A stretch of DNA of 32,210 nucleotides, taken from assembly GCA_023627715.1 (NCBI GenBank), contig JAMAHW010000166.1, forward strand, positions 1 to 32,210. Direction: 5' to 3'. The translations under genes were made by a program, and so were the position numbers. This DNA comes from Periconia sp. R9002. Its lineage: Eukaryota > Ascomycota > Dothideomycetes > Pleosporales > Periconiaceae. Under the pieces are notes generated by a model. That model worked only from the letters and a program-made list of their open reading frames with translations. It was not told the DNA's origin and did no database searches. Positions 9,830 to 20,975 of the stretch are shown here, one piece after another (position 1 is the first letter of the stretch; each line of letters opens with the position of its first letter).

Positions 9830-11030
9830 TCAGGTGACTCTGCTCGTTCCTGCATTGGTGATCTTGCGCCTTTTCACGCGTGGTTTTCTTAGATCTTCCC
9901 CGCCCCGCTTTCTCCGAGTCTCTCGCTCGGCAGCTAATTGAGCCGTTTTTTCAAGCTGAATTTGTTTCAACATAAGTTTTTCAGCTTTTCGTTTTTCCCT
10001 CTGCTTTGCATGGTGCTCGCGCTCTCCAATTTTGGCTTGTTTCTTTTCCTCGTTCTCGTGTCTTTTCCATCTTTGCCCGTGCCTTCTCCTTCTGTCGCGC
10101 CTGTTGGATCGTCTTTTCCTCCACAAGAGACTTTTTCAATCGTCTCACAATCTTAATCTCCTCCGCTCGCTGCCTGGCTGCTGCAACTTTCTCTGGCGAA
10201 AAGAACTGCGCTTCTCCAGGCCGTTCTTTGTTGAGCAGCCCCATACCTTTCCCTCTCTTTCGCTTCTTCTTCCCTCCCACAAGTGCTGCACGCAACCCAG
10301 TATTTTCATGCATGAGAATTTCATTCTGCATTGCGAGCTTTCCACATGCTCGGATAATTTCTCCTATTTTGGCTATGTGCACAGCTTGTTCCTTGTGGAT
10401 TTCTTTGGCCAGCCGACGGACTCCTCTCACAGACCCCGGTGTCTTCCTCTTCAAATTATTGTCGCTGTTTTGCGGAGACGGAGTCTTTGCTTTTATCGAG
10501 TCTAGGACATTTTCAGGTTCCAGAGGGAAGATTCCGGGGCTGAAAAGGCCGATTTGATGCTCGAAACGGTGACCGAGCGCTCCCAGGCCGCTGCAAAAAG
10601 TCGCCAGAAGTTTCGTTTTGTCAGGCGAGAGAATCCACAGCTCTATTGAATTAGCTGATCCATCTCCTGTAAGTATGCATGCGCAAGAGACGAGAAAATG
10701 CCAACATCAAGTGGCTGCAGGCGGTGGGTTGAATGTGGAGGCAAGACCACCAGTAAAATCCTGTTCTTGTCGCAATAGTCGATAAACCGGGGGTTTGCAT
10801 GACTCGAATGACCATCGAAGAGTAAGAGCTGCCTTGATTTGCCTGTTTTCTCCTTTGTATGCCGGTCAAATATCTCGAGCCATTTCAACCCAAGATCCTC
10901 GTTTGTCTACCCTTTTTCTGAAGTTGCGAAGTATGCATGGTCAGATGAGTGATTAAAATCCTCTAGCCAGGTATCTTGGAGATCTCTAGAGGTTCCCTGG
11001 TAAATAAGAGCCGGTTAAATGGCCGTTCCG
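9830..11030 (-). mobile_element. decayed Fot1/pogo-type DDE transposase
   Basis: Read on the minus strand, this is the catalytic and C-terminal half of a Tc1/mariner-superfamily pogo/Fot1 transposase. It begins near ALIYQGTSRDLQDTWLEDFN (about 11010). LLLFDGHSSH then carries the second catalytic Asp, and LPPHSTHRLQPLDVGIF the third. FWRLFAAAWERSV and PGIFPLEPENVLDSI follow as the post-catalytic segment, ending in a long Lys/Arg/Glu-rich coiled coil (10454-9981). Breaks are TAG at 10907-10909 where the family has Trp, a TAG after …DQLIQ, and at least one frameshift near 10560. The N-terminal helix-turn-helix and CENP-B part is missing. No terminal inverted repeats were identified. It cannot make an active enzyme. 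Confidence 0.8.
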
Positions 11031-11205
11031 TCCGCACAGGGATGGGATTCGAGCCTTGTTCGCGGAGAAATTCGGAACATACTTTATCAAGATCAAGTGT
11101 CTGTAAGATTCTCGTAATGTATTCATCTGGAATCAGTCTACTCACCCATACCCCGAGATGTAAATTACTATTGGTTATAACGTTTAGACAGGGGTGTAAA
11201 GCCAT

Positions 11206-12827
11206 TGCAACTTATTTTGACAAGAGAGCATGAGCGATAGCACAGCTCAAAACCATGTATTTTTTCTCCGCAAGCCTTCATAGTATAGACAAACGTTTAT
11301 AGAATGTGTACATAGTATACCAGAGCAATACAAGCAGAGTGGGGGCAGTTATAATGTTAAATCTGTAAAATTACTGCGGCACAGGTGGATGGACTTAGTA
11401 TCAAAGCTTGAAGTAAAGCCACGCACACCAACACTACCAGCACCAGGACCTACTCCTTGGCAGCCCAAAACACCAAGCAACGTCTAGGAGATAGAGGCTC
11501 AAACAACGCTGGTTGTGAATAACTTTAGAATAAACAAGAAAACATAAATGTTCATCTCCTGATTCTATTATTGAGATGGTGTTGCAGGTCAAAAAAGGCA
11601 CTCTCACGCGTTACTCGAAGCTAGGGTAAGTTAGCTACATTTGAGGCAGCTAACACTGCTGCTTCTAAGCGTAAAAGCGGGGAAAGAAGCGGGTTCCGCA
11701 GAGACGGACTCTATCGCAAGCATAGGCAGAGGTTTTAATCGCTCAAATAGAAGGGCCGGTGCAGGTTGATGGCGAGAGGCGTGGGGAGAGGACGCAAGTA
11801 GGTGCAGGCAACAAGGGCATTCGACGCCGTATGAAGTGCGGCGAGGCAGGACATAACAATCGCTCCTGCAAGAAAGAGGCAGCAGGATTAGGCAAATAAT
11901 CAACGCTGTAGTGCACTATTATATCTTCTTGTAGTGTTGAGTTATTCGCGTGTTAGGGTAGAGGTCTGCATTTAGTAATCGGCCCAATTGCCTGATCAAC
12001 TCAATTGCCGCTCACGTTAATTAAGAACGTTCAATCAGGACTAGTTAACCATAGTATAGCTACTGAACACCAAAAAATCAATCCAAAACATCTACTTCAG
12101 TTATATTGTGTGGAGTTAACTTATAAAAAGCCCGAAACCTCTCCTATACGTCGCAAATGATACAGTGGAGAGAACAAAAAGGCTGCCTGTCGGCTGACTC
12201 TAACACCCACTTGGAACACTTATTCTTCATCACCACATCTAAATCGGGCTTCGTGTGCCGGCTCACCATACTCTACCTCCCACGGTCCATAGTGAGCAAA
12301 AAAGAAGAAGAACCGAAACGCCGCGTCCAGGGAAAAGAGAGTATAAGAAACAAAGATAAAAGATTAAAGAAAAATGGCGAAGTGTTTTGATATGCGGCCC
12401 AACAGAACAGACTTTCAATCCAAATATCGTTTGCAGATTGGGGCAAAAGCCAAAAGAAGAAGGTGTTCAATGCACGATGAAGAGAAAGCAAACAATGCCA
12501 CCATAAGAAAATGTCCTTTGATGGTCACGGAAAAATTGTATGGAAGACATGATTATAAAATATAGAGGGACGTGTGTATGATGTAGTCGTAATAACATGC
12601 TACAGAATGATGGAGAGCAGTAATACTAACTGGAGGAATAAAAGGTGCCTGCCGTCAACATCGTGGCTACTGGAAGCTTTCCGAAAATTAACAAGCTGCA
12701 TAAGGCCGTGGTCATCTGTTTCGTAACTTGGTTAGGATAAAGCGAGAGACAATGAACTTTTTCAAAGATGGGTGCACCGTCCCATTAGAGGGTTTGCTCG
12801 CACAGTCGGCCATTGGCTTCCTCAATC
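11206..12827. other. no supported gene
   Basis: Open frames are short and without motif. The part up to about 11650 may be further decayed sequence of the neighbouring transposon. Around 12290-12380 there is an A- and G-rich stretch. The last 300 bases probably hold the 3' flank of the minus-strand Uds1 gene. Confidence 0.4.
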
Positions 12828-14707
12828 TCAGAAGAGGTTGAGGTTTTGGCCATCAGCGTAAATCTTGAACGACTCAACTTCTTTACCATCAGCGCGAGGA
12901 GAACTGTCTGCCTTGACGGGACTCCTGGGAGGCATCCCCTCGGACAGGTTGTGGGGCGCGGAGGGCTTGAGCACGAGAATAGCCGCAACATGCTCGAGAA
13001 GCTTCTGATGTAAGCGTAGATGTCGGTTCTCGGCTTGCTCAAGCGTCTGGATGAATTTGGCAATCGAGACATCAAGCTCAGCCGAAGCATATTCTTGCTT
13101 CTGCAGGGATTCTCGATCAAAAATGGCCGTCTCCCCTCGTTTGAGGTAAGAGATCCTACGTCCGTGCAGCTTCTGCCGGCCTGCTCGCAAGGATTTGTAC
13201 GTCTTGCGCAGGTAATTGCAACGCTCGTCTAATGCTCGGAGTTCCTGATGGAAAGTGGTCAGCAAAAAATACCTTGGCAGTACGTTAGAAACATGCATGC
13301 TTACCCTAGATGTAGACGCAATGTCACGCTTATTGAGAACCTCAAACTTCTCAGCCCGGTCCATGGCTTGATTTTGTAGGTCCTCTTTTTTAGAATCGCG
13401 CATGCGTATGCTCGCTTCCGCTGCTCGCATGCCTTGAGACAGCTTCGAACTATTGGAGGTTTGTGCGTTCGTGTCCTTGGCCTCAGGGTTTGCCTGGCTT
13501 TGGAACTTTTTGCTACTCGGTCGGCGGATGAGCCAACCATGATTCATGATGGATGCATCCGACATGTTTCTGTTGTGGGACATTGAACACTCTGGAGAGT
13601 TCCTAGCGTTGGTAATCGAAGACTCTGGCATATTCCTGGTATGGTAGGGTCTCTCTGAAACAAATGGATTTCCCTTCTCAATCTTGAGTGAGCCACGGTG
13701 TTCTACCGCGCTAGAAAGTGAGTCTGCACTGGAAAGATTCGAGACGGCAGGGAGTGGTGTCGGTAGAGAGAAGTTGACATTGGGCGATCGTCTTGCATCG
13801 AGCGCATTGGTTGGCGTATTTCCACTCGAGTTCAGTGTAGAGGGCGTCATGAGCGGTGAACTGCTTGATTTACTGTTGAGTTCAAGAGAGCTAGGCAATT
13901 CTTTACGGTCCACAAGGGTGGGTGATTTCGGGGGTACTTCAGGAGGAACATGATTAGTTTTAGGCTAGTAGTAACGTTGACTTTCAAAGCTGACATTGGG
14001 TCGGCGCCAGGACTCAGAACAGGCGATATTGGCTTTTTAAAGATACTTTGAGGCCCTCGCTTGTTGCCGCTCGATGATTCCGAATGTACAAATGAGGTGT
14101 TGTCTGTTGATAAGGTGACCGATGGCCCGGCCACACAAAACATCAAGGCATCCCCAAAAGGACTTACACTCCAGTTTGTTCCTGGAGCACTGCTGGATCT
14201 CTCGTGACCAAAGTTCTCTGCGGAGGCTTTTCGGATCGGAGGGCGACCGGGAATGGCAGCTGTGTAATGATTAGCTTAGGCCATGATATGAAGTGAATGG
14301 ATAGATCTAATCAACATACGTGAATCGATAGCAGCCTCTTGCACGGTCGTCATTGTGTTTCTGAGTTCTGGCACACTGACTTTTTGCCTGCGAGCGAGCG
14401 AGCCGCACCTCCGATAGAAGGGAACAGTGCCAAAGGAGACAGCGTTGTCACTTAAAGAAGTAGGTGCACGACCCATTGACAAAGCAGTGAGCTTACTGGA
14501 AAGCAATTTGAAACTTGATAATCCCACAGGGTTTCTAGACTGTTGGGAGAGCCCCAACTGATACTTCGCAGTATTCGTACTGGAGTGGATTTGGAGGTTG
14601 AGCAGCGAATCGACCTTCTCCAAGACAGGAAGAGGCTGTAAAGTATCTTCGGAAGCCGTCTGAAGGTTTCTTAGCGACTTTAATAAGTGGGGTAGACGGT
14701 GAGCCAT
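12828..14707 (-). CDS. Uds1-domain (up-regulated during septation) protein
   Basis: A model with exons 14707-14320, 14259-14168, 13964-13305 and 13244-12828 joins in frame to 518 residues. Introns at 14260-14319 and 13245-13304 are each 60 nt with GTATGT/GTAAGC donors, CTAAT/GCTGAC branch sequences and CAG acceptors. The start is the ATG just after a TATAG acceptor, suggesting a 5'UTR intron. The first 380 residues are Ser/Pro-rich and disordered (…IPGRPPIRKASAENFGHERS…). The last 139 hold a coiled coil matching the Uds1 domain (ELRALDERCNYLRK…, AELDVSIAKFIQTLEQ…, QKLLEHVAAIL). The family is linked to septation in fission yeast; a role here is inferred. The middle joint is unsure. The 203-nt intron 13965-14167 is long and fully open in frame (…NKRGPQSIFKKPISPV…), so a 1-base frameshift near 13965 in a broken gene is the alternative. 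The protein also ends soon after the domain, shorter than I expect for the family. Confidence 0.6.
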
Positions 14708-16184
14708 CTATATGGGCAAAAGAAATGGACATTTGCCTTATTAACGGCCTAGAACACTTACAGGTTGACAGAAGAATCCGTGGATATAGAGACGCTGTTG
14801 AGATCTCCGGTGGCACGCATGCAATTGGAAATATGTGTCATGCCTGACGTTTGCGAGTTATGGCTCATTGATGATATTAAAATAGACGGCGGATGGATGG
14901 CGAAACGACACCGTGTTAGCTTTAAGTGTGACTCCTTCAAACTGCTTTTGCTCCCTGCATGGCGAAGAAAGACCCTGGACGAGCTTGAAGTGACAGCAGA
15001 CGAACCGGCTAGACTCGGGGAGGCACGTTGCCGTGTTTAAAATTGGTAAACCAACGCTTCCCGAGGCGCCAACTCACCGACGCTATGCTAGAGGCGTGCC
15101 GTAGCCGTGAGGTTTCACTATTTCTTTGTAAAGTGTGTCGCCGTTGCGTATGGCCATGAACTCAAATGAGTGTAGCACGTGAGAGGCAGCAAAGAACCTA
15201 GTGGAGAGTCTATCTCGACAGGTCTGACGTGTGAGTCCAACGTGCACCCAATCAGCACCGAGCGAGGCACCGGTAGCCTCATAGGCACCTCTTGGAAGCG
15301 AAACCATTTAGCTTGGGACACTGCATACTCTGTTTCTCGCAAATGTATGTGCAAATCTTTACGAGAATAGGTGCAGTTTTTGAACTGCGGTAGCGGGAAT
15401 TTAAAGTTTCACAACCTGCACAAAGCAACGTGTCTGCGCGTGTGCCGATCATGTTCGCGTACCGATCATCTCAACAAAATTTGCAGATGGCAACTATACT
15501 ACAATAGCACCTATTGGCAATGCACTTGCGTATATTGATGCTTTGGGCTATCGTGAGGATTTTAAGTGCGTTTGTATTGGGGAGGGGGGGCAATGCTGTT
15601 GAGCGCCGTACGCTGGCCTGGAGGCACTAGCTCAGAACAACTCCAAGAAGTCTAAGATTGAGGATTAGTCAAAGTTGAGTGGACAACAAGAATCAAAGCA
15701 TGAAAAGATTTATCAAGTGTATTTCAATGCAATTAGAGAGTCTGGAGAACGGCGGGACAAAGAAGATTATAGGTAGAGTTGCTGGCATAAAGGAAAAGAT
15801 AAAGGAGCAATCGACAGTACTTGCTTTAACCATTTGACGATAGCGTAGTTAATAGGAGGTTGGTGGTGATTATATACGATTAACAACATATCCATGCGTC
15901 TAGTGCACCTGTTCAGCCGGTGCACACCCAACAAAAATTGCAATAGGCGAATCTTTACACTTCAGAACACTTCCAAAGAGAAGGAACAGTTCGAAAATAC
16001 AGCTCGGAACTAAGGTAAGACGAGGGCAATGCAGAATGCCCGTACGCAATACGCCACATGCGCGGCGCTCCCATCCCAACAGAACTATGCCCTACATCGT
16101 ATCACAGTGATAACTCCACACAACGTTGACGTTTTGATTAGATTTTTGGTGGCCTATTGGTCCAAATAAGGCTTAAAAGAGCTA
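14708..16184. other. no supported gene; one perfect hairpin
   Basis: Open frames at 14765-15040 (plus) and 15083-15354 (minus) have no recognisable content; the first runs opposite the presumed leader of the Uds1 gene. A perfect 7-bp inverted repeat, GTGCACC/GGTGCAC with a 9-base loop, sits at 15903-15925. The right-hand end may be outer sequence of the adjacent pogo fragments. Confidence 0.4.
15903..15925. other. perfect 7-bp stem hairpin
   Basis: GTGCACC at 15903-15909 and GGTGCAC at 15919-15925 are exact reverse complements around TGTTCAGCC. It lies about 500 bp from the pogo fragment at 16387 and could be a relic of a transposon end; no second copy was found to support that. Confidence 0.35.
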
Positions 16185-16318
16185 CTATTTACAATCAAAT
16201 ATATCGTTGTTGGAGGTTGATGTTGCCCCCTCGACTAGTGGTTCGTGTGGAGGGCCCATGGATAACTTCTTCCACTTCATTGAAACGCGCAGCCACCCTA
16301 TGTTGTTTCTTTCCCCTG

Positions 16319-16348
16319 TTTTTTTTTTGTTTTTGTTTTTGTTTTTTG
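16319..16348. repeat. T-rich (GTTTTT)n-like tract
   Basis: Runs of five to eleven T are separated by single G. On the minus strand it reads as AAC/AAA-type codons just downstream of the transposase C-terminal fragment. Confidence 0.7.
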
Positions 16349-16386
16349 AAATGAAAGAAAGAGAGAGGAGAGTGCTCTTGAAGCTT

Positions 16387-16722
16387 TTATCTTTCATTTT
16401 TGGGAAGCTCGTGATGCTGTGGTAGCGGCACGTGCCGCTTTTTGGCGTCAATTTCACTCCTCTTTTGGGCTTGTTCCACCTCCCTCTCCTTCCCCTTATA
16501 TCGCTTTGCAGAATGTTGAAGCTCCTCAACCTTCTCCTTTTCAAAGTCCCTTATTCTAGACCTAGCCTCTCGTACTTTGCTTGGTGACCACATTACACTG
16601 CCCCCATGGTACTCCTGGCGCTGCATGAGAGACAGAGCCTTAGCCTTGCCTAGACATCTTTTACATGTAGCTAAGGTTTCTTGTAGGCCTCGATTTTCAT
16701 GCTCTAGGAGCTCGAGAGCCAT
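16387..16722 (-). mobile_element. C-terminal fragment of a pogo-type transposase
   Basis: The minus strand encodes the typical tail of fungal pogo/Fot1 transposases: LLEHENRGLQETLATCKRCL, then a stretch with YHGGSVMWSPSKVREARSRI and a Glu/Lys-rich coiled coil. The words HENRGL, YHGG and WSPSKVREAR are consensus for this tail. No catalytic core belongs to it on this strand. The fragment stops abruptly at 16722, about 60 bp from a plus-strand transposase fragment, so the two lie head to head and come from different insertions or a rearrangement. Confidence 0.75.
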
Positions 16723-16784
16723 TGAACGATGGATATGGACTCTACGATATAAAGAAGAAAACCCAGAAGTATGATATAAAGGAG

Positions 16785-17370
16785 CGTCTGACGTACAACA
16801 TGGACGAAAAAGGCTTCATAATAGGAATAAATCGGCAGGTCCAAAAAATCCTTTGACAAAGCTTCCTGGGAAGCAAAGGAGGTCCGAGCGCCTCGTCAAG
16901 ACGGCGATAGGAAGTGGATAACAAGACTAGCTGGCGTCTGCGCAGACGGTAGTGGTCTCCCTCTGGCTCTCATATATCAGGCAAGAAGCCTCCTGGCCGG
17001 ACGAAACCAAGGACAAACACACGTATATCTTACGTCCCCGCCCTCTGAATGGACTAACAACAACATAGGACTAGGCTGGCTCGAGCAGGTCTTGATAGGG
17101 AGATCAAACAGTAGACCCGTCGGGCATATCCCCTATTCATTGTCGACGGGCACGGCAGTTACCTGAGGATGGATTTCATTGATAAGCGGATTTGAAGCTA
17201 CTGGTATCGGCCCTTTCGACCTAGAGGTTGTATTGGACAGATTTCGTCCCAGGGTGAAAACGCCAGAAATAGAGACTGTTGAAAGGAATAATCGAGCTTG
17301 GACACGTCAATATACAATGCTAATAAGTGACCTAAAAGCAGTAACGTTATACGTCAGTTGGTGAAAGATT
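16785..17370 (+). mobile_element. pogo-type transposase remnant with deleted core
   Basis: The plus strand reads YNMDEKGFIIG (first catalytic Asp at 16803-16805) and, after a frameshift near 16850, an EVRAPRQDGDRKW…VCADGSGLPLALIYQA stretch. FIVDGHGSY follows with the second Asp at 17145-17147. The reading then jumps directly from …MDFID to LISGFEATGIGPFDLEVVLD. In the family, the third-Asp block (PPHS.H.LQPLD) and about 60 more residues lie between these two, so an internal deletion has removed the catalytic third Asp. The fragment ends in LVKDSN…QKLGRSLHHSPVTIE, the start of the usual C-terminal tail. It is inactive. Confidence 0.75.
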
Positions 17371-18126
17371 CCAACGTGAAGACATGCACTAAGAAGCGTC
17401 AGAAGCTAGGTCGCTCTCTCCACCATTCCCCAGTAACAATCGAGGTCACGTTGAACTTCAAAACTACATGTCTCGGTCATTTGGCATATCCCCAGCCAAA
17501 AAGGATGATTTTCTATCCATTTTCTGGGGGGCGTGGATCAAATCTATGGGAGAGCTTGATTCTAAGCTCTTACAAGGCCACTGGATTGTCGCCCCTCAAC
17601 CCAGATGTTGTACTTGATAGATTTGGCCACAGAGCTTATACGCGCTTTCAATCATTCCCATCTGTAAGAAAGAGCTCGGCTTCACACTACTCGGGTGACG
17701 ATTGGCCCAAAATCAATAGCGTTGCGCGAAATATTACCATGGTGGACAATATGGTCAGCGCTCCCTACACCATATAAGTGCCGAAAACGAGGTTATGAAT
17801 CATGAAATCGATGGCTTGCGACAAGCCTTAATAAGCAGCAAAGCATACCGAACAGGCTGGGACGCTGCCCCTCGAAACACAAGAGGAAATACTATGGTGG
17901 AGCTATACTATGGTCACTTAGGCCGGTTAGGGAAGCTCGACGACGAGAGGAGGCAGACACTGCCACCCATGCGAAAGAGCTTCGTAAAGCTAACAAGAAA
18001 GAGCTACAAGCATCTGCGAAGCTCTTGAAGGAGAAAGAACGTCGAGAAGGCCAAAAAGAGGGCTGAGATAAACGCAAGAAGAAAAGCCTGCGCTGCCGCG
18101 AAAGCTGTCAAATCATCCCATATATG
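17371..18126 (+). mobile_element. second pogo transposase C-terminal fragment in tandem
   Basis: Directly after the first copy, the post-catalytic segment appears again: IFWGAWIKSMGE in one frame, then YKATGLSPLNPDVVLDRF in another. The C-terminal tail follows (EVMNHEIDGLRQAL, then ILWSLRPVREARRREE and LRKANKKELQASAKLLKEKE in a further frame). At least three frameshifts separate these pieces. Because the SF.ATGLSPLNP segment occurs twice within 450 bp, this is either a second insertion of a related element into the first or a tandem duplication. No inverted repeats were pinned down. Confidence 0.7.
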
Positions 18127-18186
18127 AAAGAAGAAGCCTAACCACGTCAGTGTCAGCCTGCGCGGGTAGTAGAAAGAGGTACAACT

Positions 18187-18225
18187 GATGTTTCCGCGCG
18201 TACCACGCGCCGGGGGCGGAACATC
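18187..18225. other. long GC-rich stem-loop
   Basis: GATGTTTCCGC pairs with GCGGAACATC, with one bulged T. Inside, GCGCG pairs with CGCGC around TACCA. It follows the end of the transposase fragment by about 60 bp and precedes the PD-(D/E)XK gene by about 240 bp, so it may mark an old transposon end. Confidence 0.45.
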
Positions 18226-18468
18226 CAGCGCCCAGCACGTTACAATTAAAAGGTTTCAGTTGGAAACCCTGGCTACCTAACACCATGTTTCCTAATCAAG
18301 CCATCAATGCTATGTGGTGATAGGTGCCCCGCAATGGTCTGTGCGCAAACCTGCCATATAAAGCAGTTGCCGGGCCAACCTTTTAGCGCAGCGGCACGCC
18401 TAGCACCATCGCTCACCAGTCTACACGTCTGCTCTACCAGCTCCCATACCTCACCATCTGGTGCTGTC

Positions 18469-19869
18469 ATGCCCTCTGCATCGTCGCTCGAGCCGACCAT
18501 ATATGGCTGGTTGGAAGGCGTCTCTGCATCTGTGCCTACCAAGTCCGTACTCAATTACCGTACTGCAATGGCCCTGCTAACATGAACGCAGCACCACTGC
18601 CCTGAAGGGCTCGCCCCGCTGCGACAAGTCAACCGCGCTGGGACCGACCAAGCGACCTCGCTCAACAGACATGGACTCGGGCGTTGGCGTCGTAAGTGAC
18701 GACCAAGAGACACCTCGCCCTGCCAAACGCCGTCGCGATTTTGATGGCACGTTCCATTTCTCGCCAACTCCGTCCTCCAGGAGCGAGTCCACCGCTTCCG
18801 TTACTTCACACAAAAGTGGGAGGCTTAGCCCAATCAAGCAGATTCATGCGCTGAAGAATCTCGAACGTCCGGTTATCTTTTGCGACTTCGACAGCGTTGA
18901 GGCAGAGACCAAGCAATCAGATGTCACGGCAATGCACACGGCAGCACAGATGCTCGCTGACGGCGTTGGTGTACTGGAGTACGACAATACAGACGCGTTC
19001 AACGCATCGATTGCTGAACTCCCTGACCTGGATAGAACGAGGCTACAACGTCCATGGGCGAAAGACTCCCGCCGGGCGCATTACGGATCAACGCCTGCAA
19101 TCCATAAGATTGCCAACATCGTCGATGATGCAATCACCTTGAACGCTGGTGCAGGAGGTGCTGAAGATGAGTGGAATTCGGACGTCCAAAAGCCACTCCT
19201 CAAGCTGGCGCTTGCGACCAGTCGGCACGCTAATGTGCTCTCACTTCACTCTGTGTAGGCTTGTGTTTAACCCACCATCTCTATAAATAATAATTCACAC
19301 TAATTACGAACAGACAATCTGCTCGTATCGACCCACCAGCACTAAGCAACAACAACCTCCCTGGGCGCATCATCGACTACGTCTTCTGCCTCAAACCCGA
19401 CTCTACCATCTCCAACGCATACCGGAACCTACAGCCTCTCGCAGCTAATACTTTGAAGTCCTGGAACCACATTACCAACACGGCCCAGGACTTGCCCTTC
19501 GCTATACATATCGAGACAAAGTCTCCTATGAAGTCTTGGACAGACGGCAAGCCCCAGATCGGAATTTGGATAGACGCCTGGCTGCGGCGCTGCGAGCTAC
19601 TGTGGAAAGATGGCCGAGCTCCGACGGCTGTCATGGAGAAGGACTGGCCAGCAATACCGGTGCTCATCTCGCAGGGGCATGAGTGGCATTTGCTAATAGT
19701 AACGAAGACAAGTGAGAGAGTCATTGTTAGGGAGCAGATTACGATCGGGAGTACAAGGAATGTTTGCGATGCGCTCAAGGTTGTAGCTGTGTTGCATTGG
19801 CTGATGGACTGGGCCGAGACGGTTTGGCGGCCGTGGTTCTTGGAGCTGATTGCTGGGGAGGATGGATAA
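18469..19869 (+). CDS. fungal PD-(D/E)XK nuclease-like domain protein
   Basis: Exons 18469-18542, 18592-19254 and 19314-19869 join in phase to 430 residues. The second intron (59 nt) has a GTAGGC donor and an ACAG acceptor. The first (49 nt) has a weaker GTCCGT donor but a good GCTAAC branch and GCAG acceptor. The N-terminus has a WLEGV helix (residues 14-18) seen at the start of this fungal family, then a basic, disordered stretch with PTKRPRS and PAKRRR, which could be nuclear signals. The core holds the nuclease signature: Glu218 (EDEWN), Asp267 (RIIDYVFCL) and Glu313-x-Lys315 (HIETKS), the E...D...ExK order of the PD-(D/E)XK fold. Substrate and biological role of this family are not known to me. 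If exon 1 is wrong, translation could start at the ATG at 18671. The gene shows no break, in contrast to its transposon neighbours. Confidence 0.8.
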
Positions 19870-20975
19870 ACGTCGAAGCGTGCCTGCATTGAGCAGAATC
19901 GCAACCAACTTGCCTGGAGAGCAGATGAAGCCCAAGCATTTTCCAGACAACCATCACAGCCACAACGAAACCACCGAGAAGCATTCGAGACGGTCAATGT
20001 TGATTGATTCTAGAGCTGTATGGCTAATCACAGTCAGGCCTCGTTCCGGTTTCCCGATAGCTATTCGCTCGCTTAAACAAAGCAGGGTCGCGCCTGCGCT
20101 CACGCATTGCCTCACCACAAGTACATGCTATGACCGTAATCCTGCAAATTTTCAGGCACATTGCAGCGTCAACCATATACACTAAGCTACAACAAGTAAA
20201 TTGCACTGATGCTGGCTCTTCTCAAATATCAGATTTATAGTTTTCGAGAATGCCTGCGGCGAGACACTCTCTCAACTATACAGCGAAATACAAGATAGAC
20301 GAGATACGGGAAGATTACGACCAGCCACTTCTTTTACCACTAGCATGCAACACTCCTCATGTACATAAATAGCCGCTTTATTCATTCCCAAAACTTCTAT
20401 CTACCCGGATCAGCTGTCAATTGCCTGCATATTATTAGAGATCTTTTCTATTTCCTTGCAGATTACAAAACATGGATATAGATCCCATACGCTGTTAAAG
20501 TAAAACGAGAGCATTATCGAAGTCATCTCACACGTCAACACGCCGACCATCAGATCTAGAAGCTTCAAGGAAATCCCGTTTAGCCCTAGTTCAGGGGCTC
20601 ATGCTTAAATCTCCCCTCAACCCTGACTCGCCATCTTTCTGTCTACCTCCTCCCAGACTGCTTACCCTACCGCATCTTCCTATTTACACTAGCCTAGCAT
20701 GCTCGCAATGCGATTACACCTGCGTAGCAGAAGGAAAAATAGAAAGTTACTTTAAGGAGTAACACTCTAATCAGAAGCGCGCTCCAGGTCGACCGTCCAA
20801 GACTGCGGCGGCAAACGCGCCCCAGTAGAAGAAGGTTTCGTGCCAGCGTCCCTAATACAAAGCCGCAAAAGTCAATATTTTACCTTGGTTTCGCCAGCTA
20901 AAATCAAAGAAGAGGAAGAAACGCTGCGGCGTTAGGACATAGTCGCGAAGTTGCCCAAAGCAGCCTACATACGCG
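19870..20975. other. no supported gene
   Basis: Short frames only. A 40-codon ATG-led frame at 20250 (MPAARHSLNYTAKYKIDEIR…) has protein-like composition but no support. The right part leads into the OrsD/TLH-type pseudogene, whose weak upstream traces may start near 20775. Confidence 0.4.

Noticed and set aside
10006..10557. 183-codon plus-strand frame with hydrophobic, Cys-rich composition
   Set aside because: It is the antisense of the Lys/Arg/Glu-rich C-terminal coiled coil of the minus-strand transposase.
11030..11070. Minus-strand GGCTCGAATCCC resembling a tRNA T-arm
   Set aside because: No acceptor stem, D-arm or anticodon arm fits around it, and it lies beside the pogo transposase remnant.
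19377..19997. 206-codon minus-strand frame
   Set aside because: It is a shadow of exon 3 of the PD-(D/E)XK gene, which has catalytic residues and splice continuity on the plus strand.
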